Source of the DNA: Bacillota bacterium
GTDB lineage: Bacteria; Bacillota; Clostridia; Lachnospirales; Lachnospiraceae
Direction of reading: 5' to 3'
DNA length: 64,000 nucleotides
Assembly (NCBI GenBank): GCA_902363515.1
Contig: CABJAN010000002.1
Location: forward strand, 124,001 to 188,000
Of the stretch, positions 51,125 to 59,750 are shown piece after piece. Made by a program: the position numbers and the translations under genes. Below the pieces are notes generated by a model. It did no database searches. It had not been told where the DNA came from and was given only the letters and a program-made list of their open reading frames with translations. Position 1 is the first letter of the stretch. Each line of letters starts with the position of its first letter.

Positions 51125-53251
51125 TTACATCATTGGTTCCATAGAAAGTGCCGGATGATTCTTTTCTGTTAAGAATGCAACCAGTGTTTCCGGATCTGTT
51201 GCGATTGTTTCATCACCGATCATATCTGTGAAGTTATCAATTCCGTACAGTTCCTTTGCTGTAGCATTTACTCTGTCAGCAACGAATTCTTTCAGTTCTT
51301 TTGGCATCCATACGATACGTTCAATACCGCCTTCTGCTTTCATGAACTTCTTAGAACCGATAAAGTGTTTACCATGTCCCATGAATCCTGGTGTCTGAAC
51401 ACCACCACCTGTCATGGAAGCCAGCTCTGGGAAGGTCATTCCAAGAGGAGTCATTCCTGCATATTCACGGTTTGTAATAACAACACCATTGGAGAATGGT
51501 TCGATACCACAGATACATTCAAAGCATCCGCAGGATGTCATTGGTTTTTCCATGATGGAATACAAAGATACGTCTTCCAGAGCACCCTGGGAGAATTTAC
51601 GAACTGCTTCGTTTACGTCTTCGTATTCACCGATTCTCTCATCGATTGGTCTTTCTTTTGTAATTACCTGGCAAGGTCCGTTTGGATCAAGCTCGTTTGT
51701 AGCTTTTGCGTCCAGCCATGAAACCGCACCGCAAAGTCCCAGACGTTCCGGTGTTACAACACATACGTGAGATGGGGAGAATGCCTGGCAAAGGATACAG
51801 CTGTAATATACATCTACAGATTCATCAGTCAGAGATTTCAGTCTGTCATCACGTTTATTGAAAGTAGGAATTGCTACTTCATGACGGATTCTTGTACATT
51901 CAGCAGGATCTGTGTAAATCACAACTTCACATTTGTCAACAACAGCGTCAAACTCATTCTTAACAGAAGCATATAATACTTCACCGATATGTTTGATACG
52001 GAATCCGGCATTGAATGCATCTTTGCTGATACGGATACGCTGCATATCACGCTGACCTGTATGATATACACCTTCAATGCAGTTGATATAGTTATGGAAT
52101 TTACGTTCAATAACTGGCTCAAAGTCTGGCTGCATGTTCTTACCGGCAACTTTTACAACATACGCAATGCTGTTTTTGCTTCCCAGTTCCATATCATCTG
52201 CTTCCGGACCTACAACTGTAATCTTGTGGTCTTCGATCTCAGAAGCATCTACTGTCTGTACTAACTCCGCACAGTCTACACGGGAACCATCGAATTCAAC
52301 CTGCATGTCACCTCTACGGATGATTTCACCTTCAAATGCAGAAGCAAATGCAACCGGGATATCAATATTTGTGATTTTAATCTTAATATCACGCGCTTCC
52401 AGAGAAGTTGCGTTGAATTTGCTTACATCTTTCTGAACGATTAAGCTCTTAGGAACTTCAGATACGCCTTCATGGTTTGTGATAACAGGGAAACCAAGTG
52501 CAATAGCGCCAGCTCCGCAAGCTACGATTACATCATTTAATGGTGCAAATGCATTTACGAATGCAGGAACACGTTCCATGGTGTATTTCATTAAGTTTCC
52601 GGCATCACCTGGTGTAATGTTACCGAAAATAAGAGCTGCTCTTAAAGCAACAGATACAACATGGATAACAGATGTTACGTCTTTTCCTAATGGAATAACA
52701 CGAACATTTGCGCCTGTCTTCATACCAGCTTCTGCTAACTGATCGATGACATCACCAACTAATGTTACCAGGATACCCTGTGCCTGATAGCTCTTAACCA
52801 ATGCAACTGCATCTTCTGTTGTAGGAGCTTTTCCAAGGATAACAGCAACACCTGGGATATCTCCTGTTACAAGAGGTACACCAAGTTCACGGATAACAGC
52901 ATCTGCTAAATGTCCGTAGCATGGTTCTTCGTATGGAGTTGCTCCGTCAATGTATTTCAAAACTTCAATAAACTCAGCGCAAAGAGCTGTAGCAACACCA
53001 GACATAAAGATGTCATGTGTTCTCATTTCTCTTGTCATAAGAGTCTTTACAACGCCTAAAGCTTCTTTTAATTCTCCTAAAGTACCAACTTTTACACCTG
53101 TTACAGCGTAGTAGCAAGGTAAGCTGTAAGCTGTATTTGGGAAGCTGATTGCTTTGTCAGCTCCGTGCTGTTCAATGGCAGCATTGATAGCGCCTTCTGT
53201 TAATCCATAAACAGCGTCATTTCCACTAAATACGGTTTCAAATAATGTCAA
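51125..53251 (-). CDS. acsB: CO-methylating acetyl-CoA synthase
   Basis: AcsB assembles acetyl-CoA from methyl, CO and CoA at its nickel-containing A-cluster. 708 residues: N-terminal part with FPNTAYSLPCYYAVTG, Rossmann-like central domain, and A-cluster Cys in SCILCQAFSPSHVC, ERLGLCGAVSW and CGCFECICGIEPF. The length is close to the ~730 of Moorella. It forms the acetyl-CoA synthase/CODH complex with cooS. Confidence 0.97.
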   Translation of the reverse strand: MTLFETVFSGNDAVYGLTEGAINAAIEQHGADKAISFPNTAYSLPCYYAVTGVKVGTLGELKEALGVVKTLMTREMRTHDIFMSGVATALCAEFIEVLKYIDGATPYEEPCYGHLADAVIRELGVPLVTGDIPGVAVILGKAPTTEDAVALVKSYQAQGILVTLVGDVIDQLAEAGMKTGANVRVIPLGKDVTSVIHVVSVALRAALIFGNITPGDAGNLMKYTMERVPAFVNAFAPLNDVIVACGAGAIALGFPVITNHEGVSEVPKSLIVQKDVSKFNATSLEARDIKIKITNIDIPVAFASAFEGEIIRRGDMQVEFDGSRVDCAELVQTVDASEIEDHKITVVGPEADDMELGSKNSIAYVVKVAGKNMQPDFEPVIERKFHNYINCIEGVYHTGQRDMQRIRISKDAFNAGFRIKHIGEVLYASVKNEFDAVVDKCEVVIYTDPAECTRIRHEVAIPTFNKRDDRLKSLTDESVDVYYSCILCQAFSPSHVCVVTPERLGLCGAVSWLDAKATNELDPNGPCQVITKERPIDERIGEYEDVNEAVRKFSQGALEDVSLYSIMEKPMTSCGCFECICGIEPFSNGVVITNREYAGMTPLGMTFPELASMTGGGVQTPGFMGHGKHFIGSKKFMKAEGGIERIVWMPKELKEFVADRVNATAKELYGIDNFTDMIGDETIATDPETLVAFLTEKNHPALSMEPMM

Positions 53252-53271
53252 TGTTTTTTCCTCCTAACATA

Positions 53272-54039
53272 TCATAATCCTTTATCGATTATGGACTTGA
53301 TTTTTGTGATTTCTTCCTTCACTGTGTTGCTGAAATCGTAGGGGGACTGCCCCTGACGATCCGCATCAATAACCTCTGTATTGTAATGAATGAAACCTAA
53401 CAGGTCTTCGGCAGGGATTTTGCTTCTTACAAAAGCTTCATCTTCTTCATTGCGTACTTTATTTGCCACAACACGCACCTGTTTCACTCCCAAATCCTTT
53501 GCAAGACGTTTTACATTCTTATAAGTCTGCACACTTCTTGCTCCTGGTTCAATGACAACAATAAACTGGTCCATAGATTCAGTAGTTCCTCTTCCCAGAT
53601 GTTCCAGGCCTGCTTCCATATCTAAAATAACCACATCATCTCTGTGAAGCACCAGGTTATTGATGATTCTTCTGAGCATCACATGCTCTGGACAGACACA
53701 TCCGCCGCCTCCGGTCTCCACAGTTCCTAATACCAGAAGTCTTACTCCATTTGCCATCTTAGAATATGTATCAGGAATATCACTTACTTTTGGATTTAAG
53801 GTATAAAACTGATTATCTGCCCCGGCTCCGGTTCTCTCTTCGATGAGCTTTCTCATTTTTGTAATGGGAATAATGGAATCCAATGTCTCCTCATCAAATC
53901 CAAGAGCCAGTCCCAGATTGGCATCCGGATCCACATCCGCTGCAAGCACATGTTTCCCTTCATCCGCATATAATCTGGCAAGGGTTGCTGCAAAGGTGGT
54001 TTTTCCTACGCCGCCTTTCCCTGTAACTGCAATTTTCAT
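53272..54039 (-). CDS. cooC: CO dehydrogenase nickel-insertion ATPase (CooC type)
   Basis: This MinD-type ATPase supplies nickel to the C-cluster of CooS, or to AcsB in the AcsF variant. About 255 residues: deviant Walker A AVTGKGGVGKTTFAATLA, DVDPDANLGLALG, the nickel-binding CxC in GGGGCVCPEHVMLR, and VILDMEAGLEHLGRG. The ATG at 54039 is nine bases from AAGGTGA. It is encoded between acsB and cooS. Which of the two CooC-type proteins serves which enzyme cannot be told from sequence. Confidence 0.92.
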   Translation of the reverse strand: MKIAVTGKGGVGKTTFAATLARLYADEGKHVLAADVDPDANLGLALGFDEETLDSIIPITKMRKLIEERTGAGADNQFYTLNPKVSDIPDTYSKMANGVRLLVLGTVETGGGGCVCPEHVMLRRIINNLVLHRDDVVILDMEAGLEHLGRGTTESMDQFIVVIEPGARSVQTYKNVKRLAKDLGVKQVRVVANKVRNEEDEAFVRSKIPAEDLLGFIHYNTEVIDADRQGQSPYDFSNTVKEEITKIKSIIDKGL

Positions 54040-54078
54040 GTCATTCACCTTTCTAAGTTATTTCAGTGTTCTCAAAGA

Positions 54079-55971
54079 TTAGATGCCAAGAGCTGCTCTC
54101 TTTTCTTCGATTCTTGCCATCATGGCATCACCTAATTTATCAATATCTTTTTCTACAGTAAATGCTGCTTCACACCATTCTCTTGTACCATTTGTCAGGA
54201 TTTCAACCATTTCACTGGAACCTGATGCATAAGGATCTACACCTAAGAAGGTATCAATACCAGATCCGATAACATAGTTACCAATGGAAACAGCCTTCTC
54301 AGACATCCATTCAGGAGCACATCCAACAACTGGAAGCTGAGAAATATGCAGGCCTGCATCTTTTGCAAGTGTTGCAGCCAGAACCAGCATACGGGAAATA
54401 TCTACACAAGATCCCATGTGAAGTACCGGAGGAATGTCTGCTAATTCACAGACTCTCTTCAGACCATCACCGCATACATCTTTTGCTCTCTTATCCATAA
54501 GACCAGCTTTTGCTGCTGCCTGAGCAGAACATCCGGAAGCAATAACAATAATATCATTTGCAAGCATTTTCTTCATCAACTCAATATGAGCTAAGTCAGG
54601 ACGAACTTTCGGGTTGTTACATCCAACCATAGCAACTGCGCCACGAAGTACACCAGATGTAATACACTGTAATAATGGTTTTGTAGTTCCTGTTTCATCA
54701 ACCTGTGAGTTTGTAACACCGTCCAGAGCTTTTACAATAGCTTCTGTGGAATAACCTACAGTTGCTTTCTGCTTAATCTGTGGAATATGTACTAATTCTG
54801 GTTTTCTGTTCTTGAAGTTCTCGATTGCAACTTTTACGATTTCAGTAGCTTTTTCCAATGCTGTATGAGCATCAAAACGGATAAATTCAGAATCCGGCAT
54901 CTGAGCAATCGGAGAAGTAGTGATGAATTTTGTGTGGAAACATTTGCTCAAAGGTCCTAAAGCCGGGAAAATACACTGAACGTCAACAACGATTGCTTCA
55001 CAAGCACCTGTGAGAACAACGTTTTCCTGCTGTAAGAAGTTACCAGCCATAGGAATACCACGACGCATTGCAACTTCGTTAGAAGTACAGCAAACACCGG
55101 AAATTGTAATTCCCTTAGCACCCATTTCTTTTGCATATGCAATCATTTCAGGGCTGTCAGCAACTTCACAGATCATTTCAGAAAGACTTGGATCATGTCC
55201 ATGAACAACAATGTTTACGTTTTCCTCTACCATAACACCAAGGTTTGCTTCTGTTTCAATGGGTTTCGGTGTTCCGAATAAAATATCGGAAAATTCTGTT
55301 CCCATCATGGAACCACCCCAGCCATCGCCAAGACCACAGCGGATTGCCTGTTTTACCAGCGCTTCCGGTTTAGAAGAACATCCCATATGTGTCATATGTA
55401 AAGAACGGGAAACTTCTCTGTCGATTGCGTAAGGAGCCAGTTCATTTTCTTCCCACAGTTTCTGCTGTGATTCCGGCGCTCTCTTTAAGAATTTCTGTGT
55501 TCCAAATGGTTTACCATATTCATTCAGACCTGTCAGAGCAACTTCATGTGCCAGATCATAAATGTCTTTTCCTTCTGTTTCAATATCCCACTCTTTCGCA
55601 ATGCGAATCAGTTTTTCAGGATCTTTTACTTTATAACAGCCATCAGCAGATGTTTCATATAAAGTGTGACAGATTTCACGTCCGTGGTCAGAATGTGCAG
55701 AAGCACCACCAGCAGTAAATTTCAGGTAGTTACGTCCTACAATACCGTGTACGTCGCATCCGCAGATTCCTCTTGGAGCCTTCTTAGTAATACGGCAAGG
55801 TCCCATAGTACAAATACGGCAGCAGATACCCTCTTCTCCAAACTTACAATGTGGTGTCTGATTTTTTACACGAGCCTGCCAGGTATCAGCGCCTACTTTT
55901 GCGCCTGTCTCCAGGAGTCTCGCAGTAGCAGCTTCAAATTCTTCTACTGTAGTTAATCTGAATTCACTCAT
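54079..55971 (-). CDS. cooS: Anaerobic carbon monoxide dehydrogenase catalytic subunit
   Basis: CooS/AcsA reduces CO2 to CO at the Ni-Fe-S C-cluster for use by AcsB. 630 residues: N-terminal cluster Cys in CKFGEEGICCRICTMGPCRI and GICGCDVHGIVGRN, His-rich and Cys motifs HSDHGREICHTLYE, GCNNPKVRPD and SGCSAQAAAKAGLMD, and MGSCVDISR. The start has AGGAGG upstream. It follows a 169-bp gap that contains a terminator. Confidence 0.97.
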   Translation of the reverse strand: MSEFRLTTVEEFEAATARLLETGAKVGADTWQARVKNQTPHCKFGEEGICCRICTMGPCRITKKAPRGICGCDVHGIVGRNYLKFTAGGASAHSDHGREICHTLYETSADGCYKVKDPEKLIRIAKEWDIETEGKDIYDLAHEVALTGLNEYGKPFGTQKFLKRAPESQQKLWEENELAPYAIDREVSRSLHMTHMGCSSKPEALVKQAIRCGLGDGWGGSMMGTEFSDILFGTPKPIETEANLGVMVEENVNIVVHGHDPSLSEMICEVADSPEMIAYAKEMGAKGITISGVCCTSNEVAMRRGIPMAGNFLQQENVVLTGACEAIVVDVQCIFPALGPLSKCFHTKFITTSPIAQMPDSEFIRFDAHTALEKATEIVKVAIENFKNRKPELVHIPQIKQKATVGYSTEAIVKALDGVTNSQVDETGTTKPLLQCITSGVLRGAVAMVGCNNPKVRPDLAHIELMKKMLANDIIVIASGCSAQAAAKAGLMDKRAKDVCGDGLKRVCELADIPPVLHMGSCVDISRMLVLAATLAKDAGLHISQLPVVGCAPEWMSEKAVSIGNYVIGSGIDTFLGVDPYASGSSEMVEILTNGTREWCEAAFTVEKDIDKLGDAMMARIEEKRAALGI

Positions 55972-56079
55972 GAATATCCTCCTTTTACTATCGCCTCTTT
56001 TTCATACTTTTTGAAGTCGGCACACTTCAAATATTGGGGCTTCCCCTTTTTATCCGCCCCAGGGGGTTATACAGCTTTA

Positions 56080-56123
56080 TAAAAAACCCTCTTTGCCTCG
56101 CAGCAATCACTAAACAAAGAGGG
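56080..56123 (-). terminator. Intra-operon terminator before cooS
   Basis: On the minus strand CCCTCTTTG (56115-56123) and CAAAGAGGG (56087-56095) form a 9-bp stem with a 19-base loop, followed by six T residues at 56081-56086. It lies 18 bp after the CooC-like gene and about 110 bp before cooS, so it would separate or attenuate the two parts of the pathway transcript. Confidence 0.85.
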
Positions 56124-56140
56124 AAAAGCCTGCGCTTTTA

Positions 56141-56911
56141 TTATAATCCTAAGTTATCTACAATCTCCCGGATTGCTTTTTTCACCGGAGAGTCTTCTGG
56201 AAGCTGAGTTGTTGGTGTACCATCACAGTCATATTCAAAAACAGTTTCATCCTGAGGCACAACGCCCAGAAGATGAAGCCCCTGTTTCTCAATTTCCTCT
56301 TTTGTACCCTCATTCAGCACTCCACCAGGAGCACGGTTGATAATCAGGCCAACCTGACTAGGATGCATGTCACATTCCTTAATCAGTTCTGCAATTCTGC
56401 CAACTGCCTGCACCCCTCTTCTGGAGCAGTCGCTGACCAAAATTGCTGTCTGCATGCTGGGAAGCACGCCGCGGCTGATATGTTCCATACCAGCTTCATT
56501 ATCTACAATAATGTAGGGATAATTTTTCTCAAGCCTCTGAAGCTGCGCCTGTAAAAGACCATTCACAAAGCAATAACATCCTTTGCCCTGTGTGCGCCCC
56601 ATAACCAAAAGATCAAAATCATCATCTTCCACCAATGCGTCATCAAACTTAAACTCCATATAATCAGCCTTGGTCATTCCCGCTGGAATCGGATTATCTT
56701 TTGCCATTTCTGATCTGGCAACTTCCTCTCTGACATCACCAAGTGTAGCTTCCACTTTCACACCTAATACTTCATTCAAGTTTGAATTTGCGTCTGCATC
56801 AACTGCAAGAATAGGACCCTTGCCCTTTTCGCCCAGATACTGAATGATCAATCCAGTCAATGTTGTCTTACCTACGCCGCCTTTTCCGGCAACCGCAATT
56901 ACATGTGCCAT
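56141..56911 (-). CDS. Second CooC/AcsF-like nickel-handling ATPase
   Basis: About 256 residues from the ATG at 56911 (AGGAGG about 10 bases upstream): VIAVAGKGGVGKTTLTGLII, DADANSNLNEVLG, a CxC motif in GRTQGKGCYCFVNGLL, and VDNEAGMEHISRG. Relatives are annotated AcsF or CooC and are found with acetyl-CoA pathway genes. It differs clearly from the copy at 53272-54039, so the two probably have distinct clients. It is encoded right after metF. Confidence 0.88.
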   Translation of the reverse strand: MAHVIAVAGKGGVGKTTLTGLIIQYLGEKGKGPILAVDADANSNLNEVLGVKVEATLGDVREEVARSEMAKDNPIPAGMTKADYMEFKFDDALVEDDDFDLLVMGRTQGKGCYCFVNGLLQAQLQRLEKNYPYIIVDNEAGMEHISRGVLPSMQTAILVSDCSRRGVQAVGRIAELIKECDMHPSQVGLIINRAPGGVLNEGTKEEIEKQGLHLLGVVPQDETVFEYDCDGTPTTQLPEDSPVKKAIREIVDNLGL

Positions 56912-56943
56912 AATAAAGGGCACCTCCTAATCGTCAATTCTTC

Positions 56944-57861
56944 TTAAACTAATGTGCAAAGACCAGATCTGTCAATGATTTCAGATACGTCTTTCCATTT
57001 ATTCAGAGCATACAGATGGATACCATTGATACCGCATGCACGATATTCATCAATCTGATTAATGGTATATTCAATACCTGCTTCTCTGAATCTTTCTTTC
57101 TTGCCTTCTACATCTGCATCAAACGGGTCTTTTACGAATGGGTTCGGGAAGATCCAGTTTCTGGAGATGATTTCGCAAAGTTCACGTGGCATTACACATG
57201 CGTTACGTGAAAGAGCCATATTAATAGTAGCAGCCTGGTCTAAGATTGGCATAATACCAACATCAACCGGCATAGTGATTCCAGCACAACGGATAGCGTC
57301 TAACCAGTATTTAAACTGTTCCATATCCCAGCAAAGCTGTGTCATAATGTAGTCTGCGCCATTATCCTGTTTCTGTTTCAGAACAGCAATATCAGCTTCC
57401 AGACTGCGGCAGGAAATATGTCCTTCCGGTGAACCTGCAACAGCGATTTCAAATTTGTCGCCAAATTCTTTACGAACATAAGCAACCAAATCTGTTGCAT
57501 ATGCAAAATCTCCGCCTGTTCCTGTCCATCCGAATGGAAGGTCACCGCGCAGTGCCAGCATATGATCTACACCGTTATCCAGGTAGTTCTGTAACTGATC
57601 TTTAATACCTTCTGCTGTGTTTCCAATGCAGGTAAAATGAGTTACAGGAACAGTACCTGCGTCCTGAATCATTTTACATACATCCATGTTCTTTCCTACG
57701 TTTGTTCCACCAGCGCCATATGTACAGGAAATGTAAGCCGGCTGGTATTTGCACAAATGTTCAATTGTGCCTGGAAGATTTTCCATACCTTTGTCTGTTT
57801 TTGGTGGGAACAGCTCAAAAGAAAGGAGCATTTTGTCTTTCATTGCTTCTGATAATTTCAT
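56944..57861 (-). CDS. metF: Methylenetetrahydrofolate reductase
   Basis: MetF reduces methylene-THF to methyl-THF, the methyl donor for AcsE. 305 residues of the FAD-binding TIM barrel: MLLSFELFPPKTDKGMENL, ISCTYGAGGT, LALRGDLPFGWTG, HISCRSLEADIAVLK and YIMTQLCWDMEQF. The partner MetV, which other acetogens encode alongside, is not seen here. Confidence 0.92.
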   Translation of the reverse strand: MKLSEAMKDKMLLSFELFPPKTDKGMENLPGTIEHLCKYQPAYISCTYGAGGTNVGKNMDVCKMIQDAGTVPVTHFTCIGNTAEGIKDQLQNYLDNGVDHMLALRGDLPFGWTGTGGDFAYATDLVAYVRKEFGDKFEIAVAGSPEGHISCRSLEADIAVLKQKQDNGADYIMTQLCWDMEQFKYWLDAIRCAGITMPVDVGIMPILDQAATINMALSRNACVMPRELCEIISRNWIFPNPFVKDPFDADVEGKKERFREAGIEYTINQIDEYRACGINGIHLYALNKWKDVSEIIDRSGLCTLV

Positions 57862-57924
57862 TAGTTTCTACCTCCGCATATTGAGTTTTTTATTTTTAAG
57901 GTGTTACCCTTTAAAATCGAAATT

Positions 57925-58107
57925 TTACTGGCAGTCCAGTTTCACCAGACTGTTTGCCAGATCAACCATTAAAATTTTGCCTTCTATTACTTTTGTTTCG
58001 CCCATAATGTCCCGAAGAATCACTTTGTCTCCGTCCACATCAATCCGGCTTACCATCTTACAGATTACTGTGTTGTCACTATCCTTCTGAACCGTTGCAA
58101 GACACAT
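57925..58107 (-). CDS. cooT: CooT-family nickel-binding protein
   Basis: 60 residues, MCLATVQKDS at the start with the Cys2 that binds Ni(II) in the CooT homodimer, and a small beta-barrel pattern through KILMVDLANSLVKLDCQ. CooT helps nickel delivery to CO dehydrogenase. It lies 63 bp before metF and 25 bp after the His-rich gene. Confidence 0.9.
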   Translation of the reverse strand: MCLATVQKDSDNTVICKMVSRIDVDGDKVILRDIMGETKVIEGKILMVDLANSLVKLDCQ

Positions 58108-58132
58108 AATTTAAAAGCCTCCTTTTATAAGC

Positions 58133-58450
58133 CTATTTCAAATGTTCTTTTACCAGGGTCAGCGCTAATCCAAGGCGCATATTGCCTTTCTGAAAATCAG
58201 CAACGCCTTCTTTGATGGTTCTGGCAGCATCTTCCATTCCCAGTTTTACCAGGTTGTCAGCCATCTGATCCAACTCCTCTGCATGATGCTGGTTATGAGA
58301 AAGCATATAATTCAGCAGCGCTACTACTTCATCTGTGCAGCTTTTCTCACAGCCTTCTTTGCATTCATGACAATGCTCATGGTCATGGTCATGATGTCCG
58401 TCACTTCCGTGAGGAATCACATTTCCATTTTCATCTTTAATTAAATGCAT
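58133..58450 (-). CDS. Histidine-rich small protein, putative nickel carrier
   Basis: 105 residues from the ATG at 58450 (AAAGGATGG upstream). Residues 14-40 are packed with metal ligands: HGSDGHHDHDHEHCHECKEG followed by two more Cys. The rest is a helical domain with NYMLSHNQHHAEELDQMADNL. No known domain was recognised. As the first gene of the acetyl-CoA pathway transcript, next to cooT, it is likely a nickel (or zinc) store or chaperone; this is inferred from composition and position. Confidence 0.75.
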   Translation of the reverse strand: MHLIKDENGNVIPHGSDGHHDHDHEHCHECKEGCEKSCTDEVVALLNYMLSHNQHHAEELDQMADNLVKLGMEDAARTIKEGVADFQKGNMRLGLALTLVKEHLK

Positions 58451-58858
58451 ATTTCCATCCTTTCTCTGCCTCATTATTTTTTTAGGCATAATGAATGACA
58501 ATAATTTATCAATTATCTTGATTATACATGTTTTTTCATCTTTTATCAAGATATTTTATGTTTTTTTCCCTGTTCATAACGTAAATATTTTCAAGAAATC
58601 CCTGGTGTTTTTTTGTTTCTTTGTTACTTTTTTACGCTATTGTTTTATTGCTGTAAAATATCATTTAGGACATTTTAACCATGATTTTCATAACTTTTTT
58701 GTCTATTTTTAAGAAAAAGCCTTGTTTCTCTCTAAGTCTGTATATTTTTAAACAAACTTTTTATCGTATTTCCTGTCAGAACACATATTTAATAAATTTG
58801 TCTAACATTTTTCACATTTTCATGCTATACTAGGAAAAACGTTAAGGAGGGTAATTTT
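58451..58858. other. AT-rich divergent intergenic region, 408 bp
   Basis: Between the divergent His-rich and aldo/keto reductase genes. It holds the minus-strand promoter at 58521-58549 and an extended -10 box (TGCTATACT, 58823-58831) for the plus-strand gene. The middle (about 58555-58800) is T-rich on the plus strand with no gene, RNA element or repeat that I can identify. Confidence 0.6.
58521..58549 (-). promoter_or_regulatory. Sigma-A promoter of the acetyl-CoA pathway operon
   Basis: On the minus strand TTGATA (58544-58549), a 17-bp spacer ending in TG, and TATAAT (58521-58526). The start point would be near 58514, giving a 60-base leader before the His-rich gene. Confidence 0.85.
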
Positions 58859-59698
58859 ATGTCTTTTGGTGAACATGTAATCCAACTAAATGACGCAAGA
58901 GAAATGCCTTTGTTGGGACTGGGTGTTTATAAAGCCACGGAAGATGCCGAATTAAAGCAGGCAATCGGAGATGCTGTCTCTTTTGGATATCATTTAATTG
59001 ATACTGCTTCTTTCTATAAAAATGAAGAAGGCATTGGAAAAGCATTGAAAACGCTGAGCATTCCAAGAGAGGACTTATTTATTACCACAAAAATCTGGAA
59101 TACAGCACAACGCATTGGAGATATTGAGGACAGCTTCCACAGAAGTCTGGAGCGCCTTGGCCTTGATTATGTTGATTTGTATCTGATTCACTGGCCTGTA
59201 CCGGGTTGTTTTTGCGATACCTGGCGCGCTATGGAGAAGCTTCAGGCTCAGGGAAAAATCAAATCTATTGGTGTTTCTAACTTCTCCATTCAGGATTTGG
59301 AAACTTTAATGGCTTCCACAGATATTATCCCTGCTGTAAATCAGGTAGAATTTCATCCGCTTTTTAATCATCCACAGCTCCTTGCCTACTGCAAGGAACA
59401 CCACATTGCAGTGCAGGCCTATGCCCCGCTGGCAAGAGGCGCTTACTTAAACAGTCCTCTGATGATAGAAATCGGAAAACGCCATGAGAAAACCCCTGCC
59501 CAGATTGGTTTGCGTTGGCTGCTTCAACAGGGAATCTCTGTCATTCCAAAATCCGTACATAAAGACCGTATTGAAGAAAACAGTCAGCTTTTCGACTTTA
59601 CGCTCACAGAAGAAGAAATGGCTGCTATTACTGCCATGGACATTCAGCAACGTGTAGCAGGAATTCCCGAAGATATGATTCCCTACATCACGAAATAA
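58859..59698 (+). CDS. Aldo/keto reductase
   Basis: 279 residues of the AKR barrel: LGLGVYKA, HLIDTASFYKNEEGIGKAL with catalytic Asp and Tyr, LFITTKIWN with the catalytic Lys, YLIHWPVPG with the catalytic His, and VIPKSVHKDRIEEN for NADPH binding. It resembles 2,5-diketo-gluconate reductase/YvgN types with broad carbonyl substrates. AAGGAGGG precedes the ATG. A weak promoter with an extended -10 (58823-58831) lies in front. It is divergent from the acetyl-CoA operon. Confidence 0.92.
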   Translation: MSFGEHVIQLNDAREMPLLGLGVYKATEDAELKQAIGDAVSFGYHLIDTASFYKNEEGIGKALKTLSIPREDLFITTKIWNTAQRIGDIEDSFHRSLERLGLDYVDLYLIHWPVPGCFCDTWRAMEKLQAQGKIKSIGVSNFSIQDLETLMASTDIIPAVNQVEFHPLFNHPQLLAYCKEHHIAVQAYAPLARGAYLNSPLMIEIGKRHEKTPAQIGLRWLLQQGISVIPKSVHKDRIEENSQLFDFTLTEEEMAAITAMDIQQRVAGIPEDMIPYITK

Positions 59699-59700
59699 CG

Positions 59701-59750
59701 AAAAAAGAGGATGCCACGAAACAAAAGTATTCGTGTAACATCCTCTTTTT
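59701..59750. terminator. Bidirectional terminator between aldo/keto reductase and gpsA
   Basis: AAAAAGAGGATG..CACGAA (59701-59720) pairs with TTCGTG..CATCCTCTTTTT (59730-59750), with T-runs on both strands. It serves the two convergent genes and abuts the gpsA stop codon. Confidence 0.9.
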
